From: Symbiodinium natans
Taxonomy: Eukaryota; Sar; Dinophyceae; Suessiales; Symbiodiniaceae
Length of the DNA: 64,000 nucleotides
NCBI GenBank assembly: GCA_905221605.1
Contig: CAJNDS010000140.1
Coordinates: forward strand, 74,501-138,500
Direction: 5' to 3'
Shown: piece after piece, positions 20,021 to 29,949 of the stretch
Position numbering within the stretch: the first letter of the stretch is position 1
Layout: each line of letters begins with the position of its first letter
Program-made: the position numbers and the translations under genes
Notes under the pieces: generated by a model
Database searches by the model: none
The model's input: only the letters and a program-made list of their open reading frames with translations
Told to the model about the DNA's origin: nothing

Positions 20021-20438
20021 GTGCCGAGAGGGTTTAAGGTTTAGGGTTTCGGGTTTATAGGGTTGGGGGGGGCTTGAGGTTTAGATTTAGAGGGCGGGAC
20101 GGCCATTTCTTCCATAGTTTCTGCTTGCTTAGGTCGCAACTTTGACCATGTAAGACATCGGCCACCACAGCGTCCATTCGTGTAGGTTATTAGGGGTCTG
20201 AGCTGCCTTATCATGCAAAACAACTGGGTTTTGGAGTAATTACTATACTTTAGTATTTTTTTGTTGGTTCTGCGTTCCTATTACAGCTACTTCTACCTAA
20301 AAAGTATACACTTTTTTGCCAGGGTCTACTCAAAAGTAGGGACACTGTGGCCGTTGAATGTTGAAGGGCCCTGATGCCCTGACAAACCCCGGTTCTCCAG
20401 AACCAGGCTCATGGCTGACCGAGAGCTGATCGAGGATG

Positions 20439-20545
20439 TAGGGTTATGGGGTTATAGGGTTGTAGGGTTGTAGGGTTATAGGGTTATAGGGTTTAGGGTT
20501 ATAGGGTTTTTGGGTTATGGGGTTATAGGGTTTAGGGTTTAGCGT
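20439..20545 (+). repeat. TAGGGTTATAGGG-type minisatellite
   Basis: Degenerate 8-9 bp units (GGGTTATA, GGGTTGTA) merging into TTTAGGG, followed by a (TA)n run at 20564-20580. Confidence 0.9.
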
Positions 20546-21148
20546 TTAGGGTATAGAATGGGTGTATATATATATATATATGGATAAGGTTGCGCCCCTG
20601 GGCCCCCCCCCCCCCTTGTGCTGTGGTATCTTAATTAGGGCTTTCTAGAGTATGGGCCTTCGAGTTTTACGGGCTTGGGGTTTGAAGGTTTCAGGTTTTG
20701 GTTTCAGGGCTTAGGGTTTAGGGGTTTTAGGCCTGAGGGTTTCCGAAGTTTCGGGTTTAGGGGGCGAGGGAGCAGGAGGCGGGGGGGATGGGGTTGGGAG
20801 GGGGGCCAGAATCAATTTTTTTGGCTTCAAGATTCTTGAGGGGTTGCATGGAGGTGCACTAAACCCGAAACCCTTAACCTCTACGCCCCAAAACCTGGTC
20901 CCAGTGTGAGTGGTTCAACCCTACACCCTAAACCCTAAACCCCAAACCCTAAACGCTCTAATCCCTAAACCCTAAACCCTAAACCCTAAACCCTAACCCT
21001 ACACCCCTCGAAGCCCGAGATCGACACACACAGGTCGGCTCCAAAAAGAATGCGCAGAAGCAGCCGCAGGTCCGAGTCCGAACGGGAATTCAGGGTTTGG
21101 GGTTTAGGGGTTTCGGGTTTAGGGTTTAGGGTTTGGGGAGAATTTCAG

Positions 21149-21243
21149 GTACCAGAGCCTTCCTTCTCATTAGCCAGCAAGTTCTTCTCAGCTTGGGCTG
21201 CAGCGGATGCCAGGCTTGCAGCTTGCTTGTGGCCGTTTCTCAG
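21149..21243 (+). CDS. putative exon, unknown protein
   Basis: Acceptor TTTCAG|G and consensus donor CTCAG|GTAACC bracket VPEPSFSLASKFFSAWAAAD, then ARLAACLWPFL. Ala-rich, possibly a transit-peptide-like or membrane-associated segment. Unlike most exons here it has TTTAGGG before and CCCTAAA after. Confidence 0.55.
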
Positions 21244-21401
21244 GTAACCCTAAACCCTAAACCCTGGCTTTTTGTGGGCTTAGTGGAGCATGCCTCGAAA
21301 AATGGAACTGCGTCACGCGAAGCAAGCTTGAAGGTTCCTGGGTAGGTATAAGCAGGGTTATAAGCACCTTAGTTAAGGTCATAAAATTACTTAGAAGACC
21401 C

Positions 21402-21501
21402 TAAACCCCAAACCCTAAACCCTAAACCCTAAACCCTAAACCCTAAACCCTAAACCCTAAACCCTAAACCCTAAACCCTAAACCCTAAACCCTAAACCCT
21501 A
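21402..21501 (-). repeat. CCCTAAA heptamer array
   Basis: About fourteen near-perfect units following the left half of a family C element (21328-21398), whose right half is missing. The array seems to have replaced it. Confidence 0.95.
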
Positions 21502-21581
21502 ACTATGGAAGGAGCATGAATTTGCCAGGCTCTAGGACATGACCGTGATGCCTCAGGAGTGTCGGCTAGAGCAACCTGAAA

Positions 21582-22210
21582 CTCTAACCCTGAAACCGTA
21601 AAAAACCCCAAACCCCCATAACCCTAAAGCCCAATAAGCCCCAAGTCCTGAAGTCCATCTCCGCAGGCTCCGGCTCCGGCGCCCACCAGCGCGGGGAGCG
21701 CCACGAGAAACAAAGCCTCCAGCACCATGCCGCCCGCTGAGGCGTGGGGCTTGAGAGGTTTAGGGTTCAAGGCGTCAAGGGTTTAGGGTTTAGGGTTGGG
21801 TGGTTATGGGGTTATGGGGGTTGGTGGTTGTAGGGTTCTGGGGTTCCAGGGTTTATGGGGCCAGGGTCTAGCAAGAGTAGGACTTTAAGCAAGAGGCAAG
21901 TAAACTACAAAGCCTCAGCTAAGGTACTTCTACCCCCCACTTATCAACCTCCAAGTAGCCATTATTGGTTTTGTGATTCTGCTTTAACAGTCTGACATGC
22001 TTCAAGGACAGTTAGGATGCCGTCTTTTTGTGACCTGCGGTGTTAGTCGTTCATGTTCGGGCAAATCCTCAATGATTCTGTTGGAGCAGCGAGGATCTAA
22101 GGAAGCCTTCTCCGTTGTGCTCCGTAGTGGAGAGAGGAAGGCAGAGAGAGACAGAGAGAGAGGGTTGCCCCCACGCCCCAAAGAAAGAAAGACAAAATAG
22201 ATGACAAAAT

Positions 22211-22249
<39 letters not shown>

Positions 22250-22851
22250 AAGAGAGAGAGAGAGAGAGAAAAGGGGTTTCCCCTGTGCCCCAAAGACAGA
22301 AAGAAAGAACGAAAGAAAGAGAGAGAGAGAGACCAAGCAATATCAGCATCTCCCTCCAATGCACCAAGAGAGCCCCTCGTTAAGGCGTATGGCAAAAGCC
22401 GCCGAAACCCTCGACAAATGTCATGGGGCATATATACATATATTTTCTGATTTTGATTATTTACATGTCTACACGCATATATGTATATGTATATATATAT
22501 GTATGTGCAGATATATTTATTTTGTTGATGGTTGTTAGGGTTTAGGTGTAGGCTCCTTACAGAACCCGTGAAGCGGAAGGCCTTGCTTTCTTTCCATGGG
22601 GTCGTCGCCAAGCCTAGAGTCCAAGAAGACCCTAAAATGCTAAAACCCTAAACTCCATCAGTGTTAGGGATCCTTTTTACTTTTTGGGTTACGGGCTTTC
22701 TTATATATGAACAAAAAGGATCCTTTTTTCTTCCTAGGGGAACAGGGATTAAGTAAACCCAGCAATTCCCAAGTACCCGGACCCTCAACATCCTAAACCC
22801 ATCACACCCTAAAACCCAAGACCCTACAACCCTGCGCCCAAAACCGTGAAA
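21582..22851 (+). repeat. segmental repeat, copy 1 of tandem pair
   Basis: Holds in order: CTCTAACCCTGAAAC, a GC-rich exon-like core at 21659 (GGCTCCGGCTCCGGCGCCC), heptamers, a family C right arm ending near 21959, a GA/CT microsatellite (22130-22335), GGCGTATGGCAAA...TGTCATGG at 22384-22423, and AT-rich sequence. Copy 2 starts at 22852. Compared with copy 2 it lacks about 200 bases between the core and the family C arm. Confidence 0.8.
22130..22335. repeat. imperfect (AG)n microsatellite
   Basis: Long purine-rich AG tract with a few interruptions. It gives long false open frames on both strands (Glu/Arg-rich, Ser/Leu-rich). Confidence 0.9.
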
Positions 22852-23935
22852 CTCTAACCCTGAAACTCTCAAACCCCAAACCCCCCTATAACCCTAAAGC
22901 CCAATAAACCCCAAGTCCTGAAGTGCATCTCCGCAGGCTCCGGCTCCGGCGCCCACCAGCGCGGGGAGCGCCTCGAGGAACAAAGCCTCCAGCACCACGC
23001 CGCCCACGGAGGCGTGGGGCTTGAGAGGTTTAGGGTTCAAGGGGTTTAGGGTTTAGGGTTGGGGTTGTAGGTTTGTGGGCTTAGGGAGTTATGGGGTCGT
23101 AGAGTTCTGGGGGGTTATAGGGTTATGGGGGTTCGTGGTTGTAGGGTTCTGGGGTTCCAGGGTTATGGGGCCAGGGTCTAGCAAGAGCAACCGGGTCGGC
23201 TTTCGACACTTCGTCTGCACCAAATTTTATACTCCACAAGCTATGGAGGTACGGGTTTGAGTGTCAGATTCCCCCCCCTCCCCTTGCCCCCCAGATTCTC
23301 CAAGAGCGCCGGCTCAAAATTGCTTCTGGCATCCAGACACTTTGGGGGGGGGGGGGGGGGGGGGTTGTTCTACTTGAAGGTCCAGGTGTAGTTCTAAGGC
23401 CGAAGTAGGACTAGAAGCACGTAAACTACAAAGCCTCAACTAAGGCACTGGTACCCCCCCACTTATCAACCTCCAAGTAGCCATTCTTGGTTTTTGCGGA
23501 GCTTCTGCTTTCACAAGCTGACATGCTTCAGGGGGCAGTTATAGGATGCCGAGAGAGACCAAGCAAGATCAGCATCTCCCTCCGTGTGGATACAGACCCC
23601 AGGAAGTTGCGACCCCTAAACCCTAAACCCTAAACCCTAAGCCACCAAGAGTGGCCCGACGCATCCCGAGCACCCTAAACCCTCGTTAAGGCGTATGGCA
23701 AAGACCGCCGAAACCCCAGACAAATGTCATGAAGGAAAAACAGATATGCATTATTTCTGTATATTTTATGTAAATAAATAAATAAATAAATAAATATATA
23801 TATACCTGCAGAATCCTTCGCTATGTTTTTTCCGGTCCGAACCATGTTTGATATGGAAAAACGGGTGTTGTGATGTAAATTTGGGTTTGTCGCTTTATAT
23901 GTGGGAACGTCCACATTTCAGAATTTCAAGGTTCA
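22852..23935 (+). repeat. segmental repeat, copy 2 of tandem pair
   Basis: Same order of parts as copy 1, with the core at 22928, GCAAGAGCAACCGGGTCGG at 23180, a complete family C element at 23371-23479, and GGCGTATGGCAAA...TGTCATG at 23692-23731. A third, dispersed copy lies at 40890-41840. Confidence 0.8.
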
Positions 23936-24067
23936 CATGGTCCTGGGCCTAAAACCCCGAACCCTGTAGCCGTTTTCAGCGTCAAACCGAACCGTTTACA
24001 TCTCGAAGCATCTCCTGCTGATGGGTGCCCCCGTTGCTTGTGTGTTACTGTATGTTTGTGCATCCAG

Positions 24068-24246
24068 GACCCAATCGTCATGGCCAATCGAAAAACCTGG
24101 GCTCACAGGTACGATATGGACGCTGCTTCATGGTCCTTAAGATCCAGCATCGTACGGCTGGCCAGATTATTGCTCATTCACTCGGGCACATGTTGATTGA
24201 GCTGTGTGCAAAGACCCAGCATGCATTTACTAGCTACTGGCTCAGT
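24068..24246 (+). CDS. putative exon(s), unknown protein
   Basis: After a CCAG|G acceptor one frame reads DPIVMANRKTWAHRYDMDAA. From about 24110 a second frame is open (FMVLKIQHRTAGQIIAHSLG, then HMLIELCAKTQHAFTSYWLS). The change of frame implies a splice or a decayed copy. It starts the long coding-rich block that runs to 40.5 kb. Family unknown. Confidence 0.4.
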
Positions 24247-24283
24247 TTTCGCTACATGGGTTGGTGTGGGGATTTCTGCGCAG

Positions 24284-24612
24284 GTTCGAAAGTACTAGCA
24301 GGGACCACACGGGCATGCACGATGTTAATCTGGCTATAGGGTTGCTAGCGGTACAGATCGTAGCTTCGTCGTTGATAGCAGCCATGGCTGCTGGTGACCC
24401 TGCTCCGTGCCCGGTTCTAGAAGCATGGTCGAAAAGTGCGGTCATCATGGGTCAGATGACAAAAGCCAAGAAGATGTTGCTTCTTCAGTATCCAACCTTG
24501 GGCCGTGCAACCTTGGTTGATAATGCTGATGTGTTGGCCCCCCTGCTCAACCACATGGGCCACCTGCCTCAAAAAAGACACAAGTTGCTCAACGCAAGCC
24601 TATATCCTGCAG
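24284..24612 (+). CDS. exon, unknown protein (helical domain)
   Basis: A 110-codon exon between acceptor GCGCAG and donor GCAG|GTAACA. It starts FESTSRDHTGMHDVNLAIGL, continues with a hydrophobic helix (AVQIVASSLIAAMAAG) and ends LLNASLYPA. The 188-bp intron that follows is TTTAGGG/TATAGGG repeat and joins in phase to the exon at 24801 (split Gly codon). Such a clean join supports real coding. One possible transmembrane or buried helix. Family not recognised. Confidence 0.6.
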
Positions 24613-24800
24613 GTAACAGGCCTTATAGGGTAGGGCTTAGGGTTTATATAGTTTAGGGCTTAGGGTTTATAGGGTTTAAGGATTTTATAGGGTTTATATA
24701 GGGTTTAGGGTTTATATAGGTTTATTATTATATATATATAAATGATTATATATACAAGGGTTTATAGGGTTTAGGGTCTATAGGGTGTTATATAGCCCAG

Positions 24801-24964
24801 GCTTGCGACCTTCCGTCCAGTACATTCTCGAGTACGTCAAGCGCTTTTACTTGGGCTATCGCCCGATCAACATGCCGATGCCAAAGAGTTCGGGGCTGAA
24901 CAGTGCGATCATGCAGACTCACGTAGCAATTGTGTTTAAATGGCATATGCTAGCAGCTTCCCAG
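24801..24964 (+). CDS. exon, unknown protein
   Basis: Continues 24284-24612 through a phase-1 GT-AG intron. Reads LRPSVQYILEYVKRFYLGYR, then PINMPMPKSSGLNSAIMQTH and AIVFKWHMLAASQ, ending at CCCAG|GTCAGG. Aromatic- and Met-rich. Not recognised. The stretch 24965-25176 is open in one frame (AKRPHAPRDPGVRSLFTNAG) and may hold one more exon. Confidence 0.55.
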
Positions 24965-25176
24965 GTCAGGACCTTCGTACACAAGCTTGGGTGATTCGAA
25001 GGATGATAACGATCTTTGCTAAAGCAGCAAAGCGCCCACATGCTCCTCGCGACCCGGGTGTTAGATCGCTGTTCACAAACGCAGGAATTCCGATCCCGCA
25101 AAGAACCTCTGCCTGCATGAAGTTGGAAAGTGCATGTATAACCACACGACTCCTGACACCCACTAATCCTGCCCAG

Positions 25177-25737
25177 GCCACTCGGGGAGCACAGCTGGCT
25201 CGGAATCTGCGTCAGAAAGCGAGCAAGGGCAGGGAGAGGGCTCAGGTGAGTCTGAAACGGAGCAGGAAGAGGATTATGTGTTGAGTCCAATGGATGCCCC
25301 ACCGACACATAGTTCCACCGCCTCCAGTTCTGGAGCACCGCCCCCGGCACCTGCTGTGCCGACCCTGGCAAGTGTTGTGCCCGCCCCGGCACCTGCGCCA
25401 ATCCCCGCCCCAGAGACGACTGGTCCAAAGCCACCCGAGACCACTACTGAGACTGGTCCACAGCCACCCGAGACCACTACTGAGACTGGTCCACAGCCAA
25501 CCGAGACAGCTGAGACTGGTCCACAGCCACCCCAGACCACTGCTGAGACTGGTCCACAGCTGCCCAAGGCCGCCGAGACGACGCCAGCCCCGCCCGAACC
25601 CACTGAGACGACTTGCGCAGCCCCGCCCAAGGCCACTGACACCAGTGGCCCATTGCCACCTGAGGCTTCTGTGACTGCCGAGACTGTCCAGGCACAGTTG
25701 TTCGGCGTTCCAGTTTCTTGGATCCTATTATATATAG
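25177..25737 (+). CDS. exon, Pro/Thr/Glu-rich repeat protein
   Basis: Acceptor GCCCAG|GC (phase 1), then HSGSTAGSESASESEQGQGE, an acidic Ser-rich start, followed by a Pro-rich region with four copies of an 11-residue unit close to PPETTTETGPQ (25425-25560). End near TATATAG|GTCTCC is uncertain. Looks like an unstructured linker, as between domains of a large nuclear or secreted protein. No enzyme motif. Confidence 0.5.
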
Positions 25738-25857
25738 GTCTCCCTAAACCCGAGCTCTATATGAAATAAACCCTTTAAGCCCTAAACCCTATAAAGCCTA
25801 TAAACCCTACACCACCCTAGACCCTTTAAGCCACCCTAGACCCTAAGCCACCCTCGA

Positions 25858-26042
25858 TTGGAAGCCCCTAAACCCCTTACGAAGCCGATCAGTGCGAATT
25901 TAGACGCCCCAGCTGCCTCACAAGCCTCCGGTTTGGAACCTAAGGCCTTGAAACGTGCTGCTGCACACGCTGATTTCACATCCAGACCCTTGAATGCCAT
26001 GAGAACATGTGTGCAAAGTGCTAGCACAGAGCCCTTCACCCA
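25858..26042 (+). CDS. putative exon, Ala-rich protein
   Basis: Open frame with SANLDAPAASQASGLEPKAL then KRAAAHADFTSRPLNAMRTC, after CCCTAGACCC-type intron repeats. A minus-strand frame of 92 codons overlaps, but the + strand agrees with its neighbours. Low complexity, unknown. Confidence 0.35.
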
Positions 26043-26065
26043 TAAATAACGCAGTTGTGGCCCAG

Positions 26066-26131
26066 GTGCCGGCTCGGAGTCGTCTGTGGTTGTGACACCG
26101 CCTCCCAAAGGCAAGTGGGCAGCACTTAAGG
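26066..26131 (+). CDS. putative exon, unknown protein
   Basis: Acceptor GCCCAG|GT (phase 1) then AGSESSVVVTPPPKGKWAAL and K. Its start resembles that of the exon at 25177 (AGSES in both). If read on, it meets a TAA at 26143. A GT donor at 26132 would give a 55-bp intron joining in phase to 26187. Confidence 0.4.
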
Positions 26132-26186
26132 GTCTGCAGCGTTAACTCGAAGGCATGTGCGCACTAGACCTATCTAGCTCGCCTAG

Positions 26187-26873
26187 GCTTGCCCTACTGT
26201 CCGCAAAGTGAAGCGAAACGCCGCCGTGAACACTATCTGGTCAAAGATAGGGACTACGGCTTTCGATGCTTGAACTGTGGGGATTGTGGCTGGGTCGGAG
26301 ATTTGAAGGCCTATCGTTGTGTGACAAACTACGAAGCTGCAGCTGATGAGCATGCTGCTATGGAGATGCAATCGCAAGCCGATGGTGAGTATGCAGGTGA
26401 GATCATGCAACTCGAAGAGCTGCAAGCTTTGGAGGCTGAGGGCAGGCACCTACAGGAGCTCTTGGCACAGGAGCAGGAGGAACTCGAGATGCTCCTGTTG
26501 GCGTCAGAGCAAGAGCAGCTCAGAGCCTTGCAAGCTCAAGAGGCAATCGATCTTCGAGAAGCGACCGCCCTCTCCTTGTCAGAGGCAGCGTCGTCAGAGT
26601 GGGCCCCTTCCAGCCCGTTGCTGGGCCCGATGCAATGGTTTGACGGGGAGAAGTGGCATGACTCTGCTGTTTCCCCGGAACCAGCTCTGGAGGAGGAGCA
26701 GAAAGCTCCGGAGCCCGCAGCAAAGGAGTGTAGCAACGAGCTTCGTGTCGCCACAGCACTCGAAGCATCGAAGTCTAGCACGATTGCAGCAGCAGAGGAG
26801 GGAGTGCTCAAGCAGCCCCAGCGGGCTGAGGATGCAGTGGCTCCCAAGAATGCCAGGGCTCAGGTTGAGATTT
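26187..26873 (+). CDS. exon, Cys-rich plus coiled-coil protein
   Basis: Acceptor CCTAG|GC (phase 1). The first 35 codons hold CPYC, then CLNCGDCGW and a later C, spaced like a small zinc ribbon (inference). Next comes a long Glu/Leu/Gln-rich segment (about residues 60-130: LEELQALEAEGRHLQELLAQ and following) typical of a coiled coil, then a W-containing block (MQWFDGEKWHDSAV) and an acidic tail. The minus-strand frames here are shadows. A GT donor at 26874 is proposed because it joins in phase to 27324. Could be a DNA- or RNA-binding adaptor; family unknown. Confidence 0.55.
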
Positions 26874-26956
26874 GTGTCTTCGATGCTACAATCCCCACCC
26901 GATATATATCTAGCTAGCTAGATTTTATATTTATATAGGGTTTATAGGGTTTAGGG

Positions 26957-26994
<38 letters not shown>

Positions 26995-27323
26995 TATAGG
27001 GTTTAGGGATTATATAAATAAGGGTTAAGGGTTAAGGGTTTAGGGTGTTTATACATAATATATATATATATATAATTTGTATATATATATACACATATAT
27101 ATAGTTTAGGGTTTTGCGGTTTAGGGTTTATGTAGGGTTTAGGGTTATAGCTATTATACAGATAACACTAACCCTATAAAAAACCCGAAACGCTGGGCCC
27201 AAACCCTAAACCCTAAACCCTCGTAAGCCCGAGTTAAAATTTTATATAGCATAAACACCATAAATCCCCCGAAGCCCTTAATCCCTTAAGAACCTTAAGC
27301 CCAAACATGTTGCCACAACTTAG
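26874..27323 (+). other. intron with head-to-head repeat arms
   Basis: The first half is TATAGGGTTTAGGG-type repeat with (TA)n tracts (26952-26992, 27058-27104); the second half is CCCTATAAA/CCCTAAA-type. The two halves are thus reverse complements in character, a model case of the hairpin-like intron layout of the window. CTAGCTAGCTAG at 26908-26919 is a motif seen in several introns. Confidence 0.5.
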
Positions 27324-27510
27324 GTCCGGATAATCTCGAGACCCAGCCTTGGTCGATGCCCGCGCTCGACGAAGGCAGCCAGAAGGTCCTGCCGCCCGAG
27401 GTGTGGGTGGAGACCGATCAGGACATCAGCGATAAGGGGAGTGATGTGCCCAGCCATTGCACACTTCATTACGATCCTCGTGCCGACAAGCCACAACCAT
27501 GTTTGCTTAT
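27324..27510 (+). CDS. putative exon, unknown acidic protein
   Basis: Acceptor CTTAG|GT then PDNLETQPWSMPALDEGSQK, VLPPEVWVETDQDISDKGSD and onward to LHYDPRADKPQPC. Ends near TTATATG|GTTGTTGGGC. That end, the C homopolymer after it and the AACCACA..ACAG acceptor further on are all shared with the exon end at 34130, suggesting paralogous introns. Confidence 0.5.
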
Positions 27511-27754
27511 ATGGTTGTTGGGCCCCCCCCCCCCCCCCCCCCCGAGGTCTACGGTCTCACACCTCCCAACCTTCAAAACCCTATAAACCCTAACCCTAAA
27601 CCCTAACAACAAGCCCAAAACCCCCAAAACCCTAAACCCTTATAAACCCTAAAACCCTATAAACCCTGAACCCTAAACCCTAAAACCCTACACCCTAACC
27701 CTAAAACCAACCCCCCAACCACATCACATCACAGGTTATAGTACAGCATTTTTT

Positions 27755-27966
27755 TTGGGGGGGGGAGGGGGAGGGGGGGAGGGGGGATGGAAGGAGGAGG
27801 GGCGATGGAAGGAGGAGGGGGAGGGGGGGGAGGGGGGGAAGGGGGGGGGGGGGGAAGGGGGGGGAGGGGGGGGGGGGGGGGAGGGAGGGGGAGCGGGGAG
27901 GGGGGGAGGGAGGGGGGGGAGGGGGGGGGGGAGGGGGGGAGGGGGGGAGGGGCGGGGAGGGGGGGA
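27755..27966. repeat. G/GA homopurine tract (GGGAGGGG-type)
   Basis: About 210 bases almost entirely G with scattered A on the + strand. Strong G-quadruplex and triplex potential. It creates long false Pro-rich frames on the minus strand. It lies in the intron before the Lys-rich exon. Confidence 0.95.
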
Positions 27967-28001
27967 GCTGTTTTGTTGGTGTGTGTGTGTGTGCGTCCAA
28001 G

Positions 28002-29117
28002 GACATGTCTGAGAAAGCGTTGCCTGGCTGCCCTGAAGAGGGAGAGTGCAAGCCGCTTTCGCCAACCGAGCAGAACCTGCAATGCAGTGCCTTGCCAAAG
28101 AAGAACAAAAAACGAAAGCCCAAGCACGTTGGTGAGGAGGCCACGGAGGAGGATCTCGAGGGTGATGTGGTGGAGCCAAATCGGGGTAGAAGCCGTGGGC
28201 GGGGAGGCAGAGGGCGCGGGCGGGGAGGCAGAGGTGGCCGCACCGTTCCTTTGAAGCACGAGGAGCAGAGCTCGGAGGATGAGGAGCCAGAATCCACAGA
28301 CAAGCGCAAGGCAGCAAAGGAACCTCAGGCCACACGCAAGCCCAAGCAAGCACAGGGAAACCACAATCCCAAGGCCGTGCCCAAGACAAAGGCAGCGCCC
28401 AAGAACAAGGCCACACGCAAGAGCAAGCAAGCAGATGAAGATGAGGAGCCACAGGCCACACGCAGGCACAAGGCGGCGCATGATGATGAGGAGGAAGAGA
28501 AGGAGTCGACGGCCTGCGAGAGCAACGAAGCACAGGAAGACGAGGAGCCGAAGGCCACACGCAAGCGCAAGCCAGCAAAGCCCCGGGATGCCAAGGACAC
28601 ACGCAAGCGCAGGGCAAAGCAGGACAAGGAGCCGGAGGCCGCCATTGCCAAGGCCGCACGCAAGCGCAAGCCCGCACAGGACAACCGGGAGCCGGAGCCC
28701 GCCCCCAAGAGCAAAGCCACACGCCAAACCAAGCCAGCAAAGGATGACGAGGAGCCGCAGGCCACACGCACGCGCAAGGCAGCAAAGGAAGACAAGGAGC
28801 CGAAGGCGACAGTGAAGGGCAAAGCAGCAAAGGATTCCAAGGCCACACGCAAGCCAACCGCCAAGGACAAGCCGGCAGGCCTGACCACGGAGCAAAAGGA
28901 GAAGAAGAGCCGCAAGTCGGTGGCCTACCATCGAGCATTCAAGCAAGCAAAGGATCGAGGCCTAGATCCCGACTCTTGCAAGGAAGCAGCCAAGAAAGTG
29001 TCTTGAGTCGCATTGTGTGCATGGTATGTATATGATCGAACCTCACATAGCCATGCAGCTAATATCTATAGGGCTTGCTAGCAGCTGGCAGCCAAGGCAT
29101 ACCGGGAGCAGCATTGA
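28002..29117 (+). CDS. Lys/Arg/Glu-rich low-complexity nuclear-type protein
   Basis: Main exon 28002-28997 with ATG at 28005, then a GTGTCT...GCAG intron (28998-29084), then a last exon 29085-29117 ending in TGA. The join is in phase 0 and gives EAAKKLAAKAYREQH. Total about 342 residues. Residues 65-80 are an RGRGG-type Gly/Arg box (RNA-binding-like). Residues 90-300 are imperfect repeats around EPxATRKxKxAK. The C-terminal part SRKSVAYHRAFKQAKDRG is a helical motif that, from memory, recurs at the ends of many Symbiodinium proteins. No histone fold or HMG box seen. A chromatin or nucleolar role is only a guess. Confidence 0.65.
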
Positions 29118-29215
29118 CGACGAACTTCGATCTGATCGACCACACTGTGTATGTGTGCGCTGTGTGAGATGTACAATGTGATTTTCATGGGCCAGCTTTT
29201 GTAACAGGCTCAGGG

Positions 29216-29404
29216 GTGGCACGTTTTGTCAATCGAGGCATTGTCAGTGTGCCCATGGGTGTGATATATGCGGCACTGCGTGCTGTGCATATAGGGGTCG
29301 TAGAAAGCGCTAGCTTGGTGAGAACACCGAGTGTGAACACATGCTTCAGCGGATGTGCCGAGGAAAGCTGCCATCGAATGTTTAATGAATGCGCTGTACC
29401 GTAA
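29216..29404 (+). CDS. putative exon, unknown protein
   Basis: Open frame with VARFVNRGIVSVPMGVIYAA then LRAVHIGVVESASLVRTPSV. Another frame (RKAAIECLMNALYRN) is open at the 3' end, so the true exon is unclear. Followed by a CCCTATAAA minisatellite. Confidence 0.3.
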   Translation: MARFVNRGIVSVPMGVIYAALRAVHIGVVESASLVRTPSVNTCFSGCAEESCHRMFNECAVP

Positions 29405-29526
29405 TTCTATATATGCAGTCTCATCCCAACACACGCCAGGATGCCTCCTCGAGTCGAGGGTTGGCAGGTTCGAGCCGACATCCAAGGCCTCGGCATGGTG
29501 GACTGGGAACCCTAAGCAAAACCCTA

Positions 29527-29606
29527 AACCCTATAAACCCTAAACCCTATAAACCCTATAAACCCTATAAACCCTATAAACCCTATAAACCCTATAAACC
29601 TTTAAA
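29527..29606 (-). repeat. CCCTATAAA minisatellite (9 bp)
   Basis: Eight to nine units of CCCTATAAA grading into CCCTAAA at both ends. Confidence 0.95.
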
Positions 29607-29737
29607 CCCTAAACCCTAAACCCACTGTGCCCTTATAAAACGTGTAGCCGGGAGCCCCATTACCCTAAACCCTTTTTGCCGCTCTCCTAAACCCTAAACG
29701 CAAAACCCTAAACCCTATAATATAAACCCTAAACCAG

Positions 29738-29880
29738 ATCGAGGGGAAGTGGTTCGGGCAATTCTCGAGCTATAGTGTTCAGAAGGTGCAGCGAGCACCT
29801 TTCAGTGATCTTTAGTGTGAACGGGCCATGGAGTCTCTCGTGGTGAATCTGGCTCAGCTCAATGCACCAAAGGCGGGGCC
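29738..29880 (+). CDS. putative exon(s), unknown protein
   Basis: Acceptor ACCAG then IEGKWFGQFSSYSVQKVQRA; a second frame gives ERAMESLVVNLAQLNAPK at 29820-29873. Lies just upstream of the methyltransferase-like unit and may be its 5' part. Confidence 0.4.
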
Positions 29881-29949
29881 GACCCTGCATAAATAGCTAG
29901 TTAACCCTGTCTAGATGTACATCGTAATATTAATATAGCCCCCCTGCAG

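Noticed and set aside
22002-22611. Ser/Leu-rich minus-strand frames (121-180 codons) and Glu/Arg plus-strand frames
   Set aside because: Product of the AG microsatellite in the segmental repeat.
27701-28946. Long minus-strand frames (up to 405 codons) with Pro- and Leu/Cys-rich translation
   Set aside because: They are the reverse of the G/GA homopurine tract plus the repetitive Lys-rich exon on the + strand. The + strand frame has a sensible start, splice and stop; the minus frames have only low-complexity runs.
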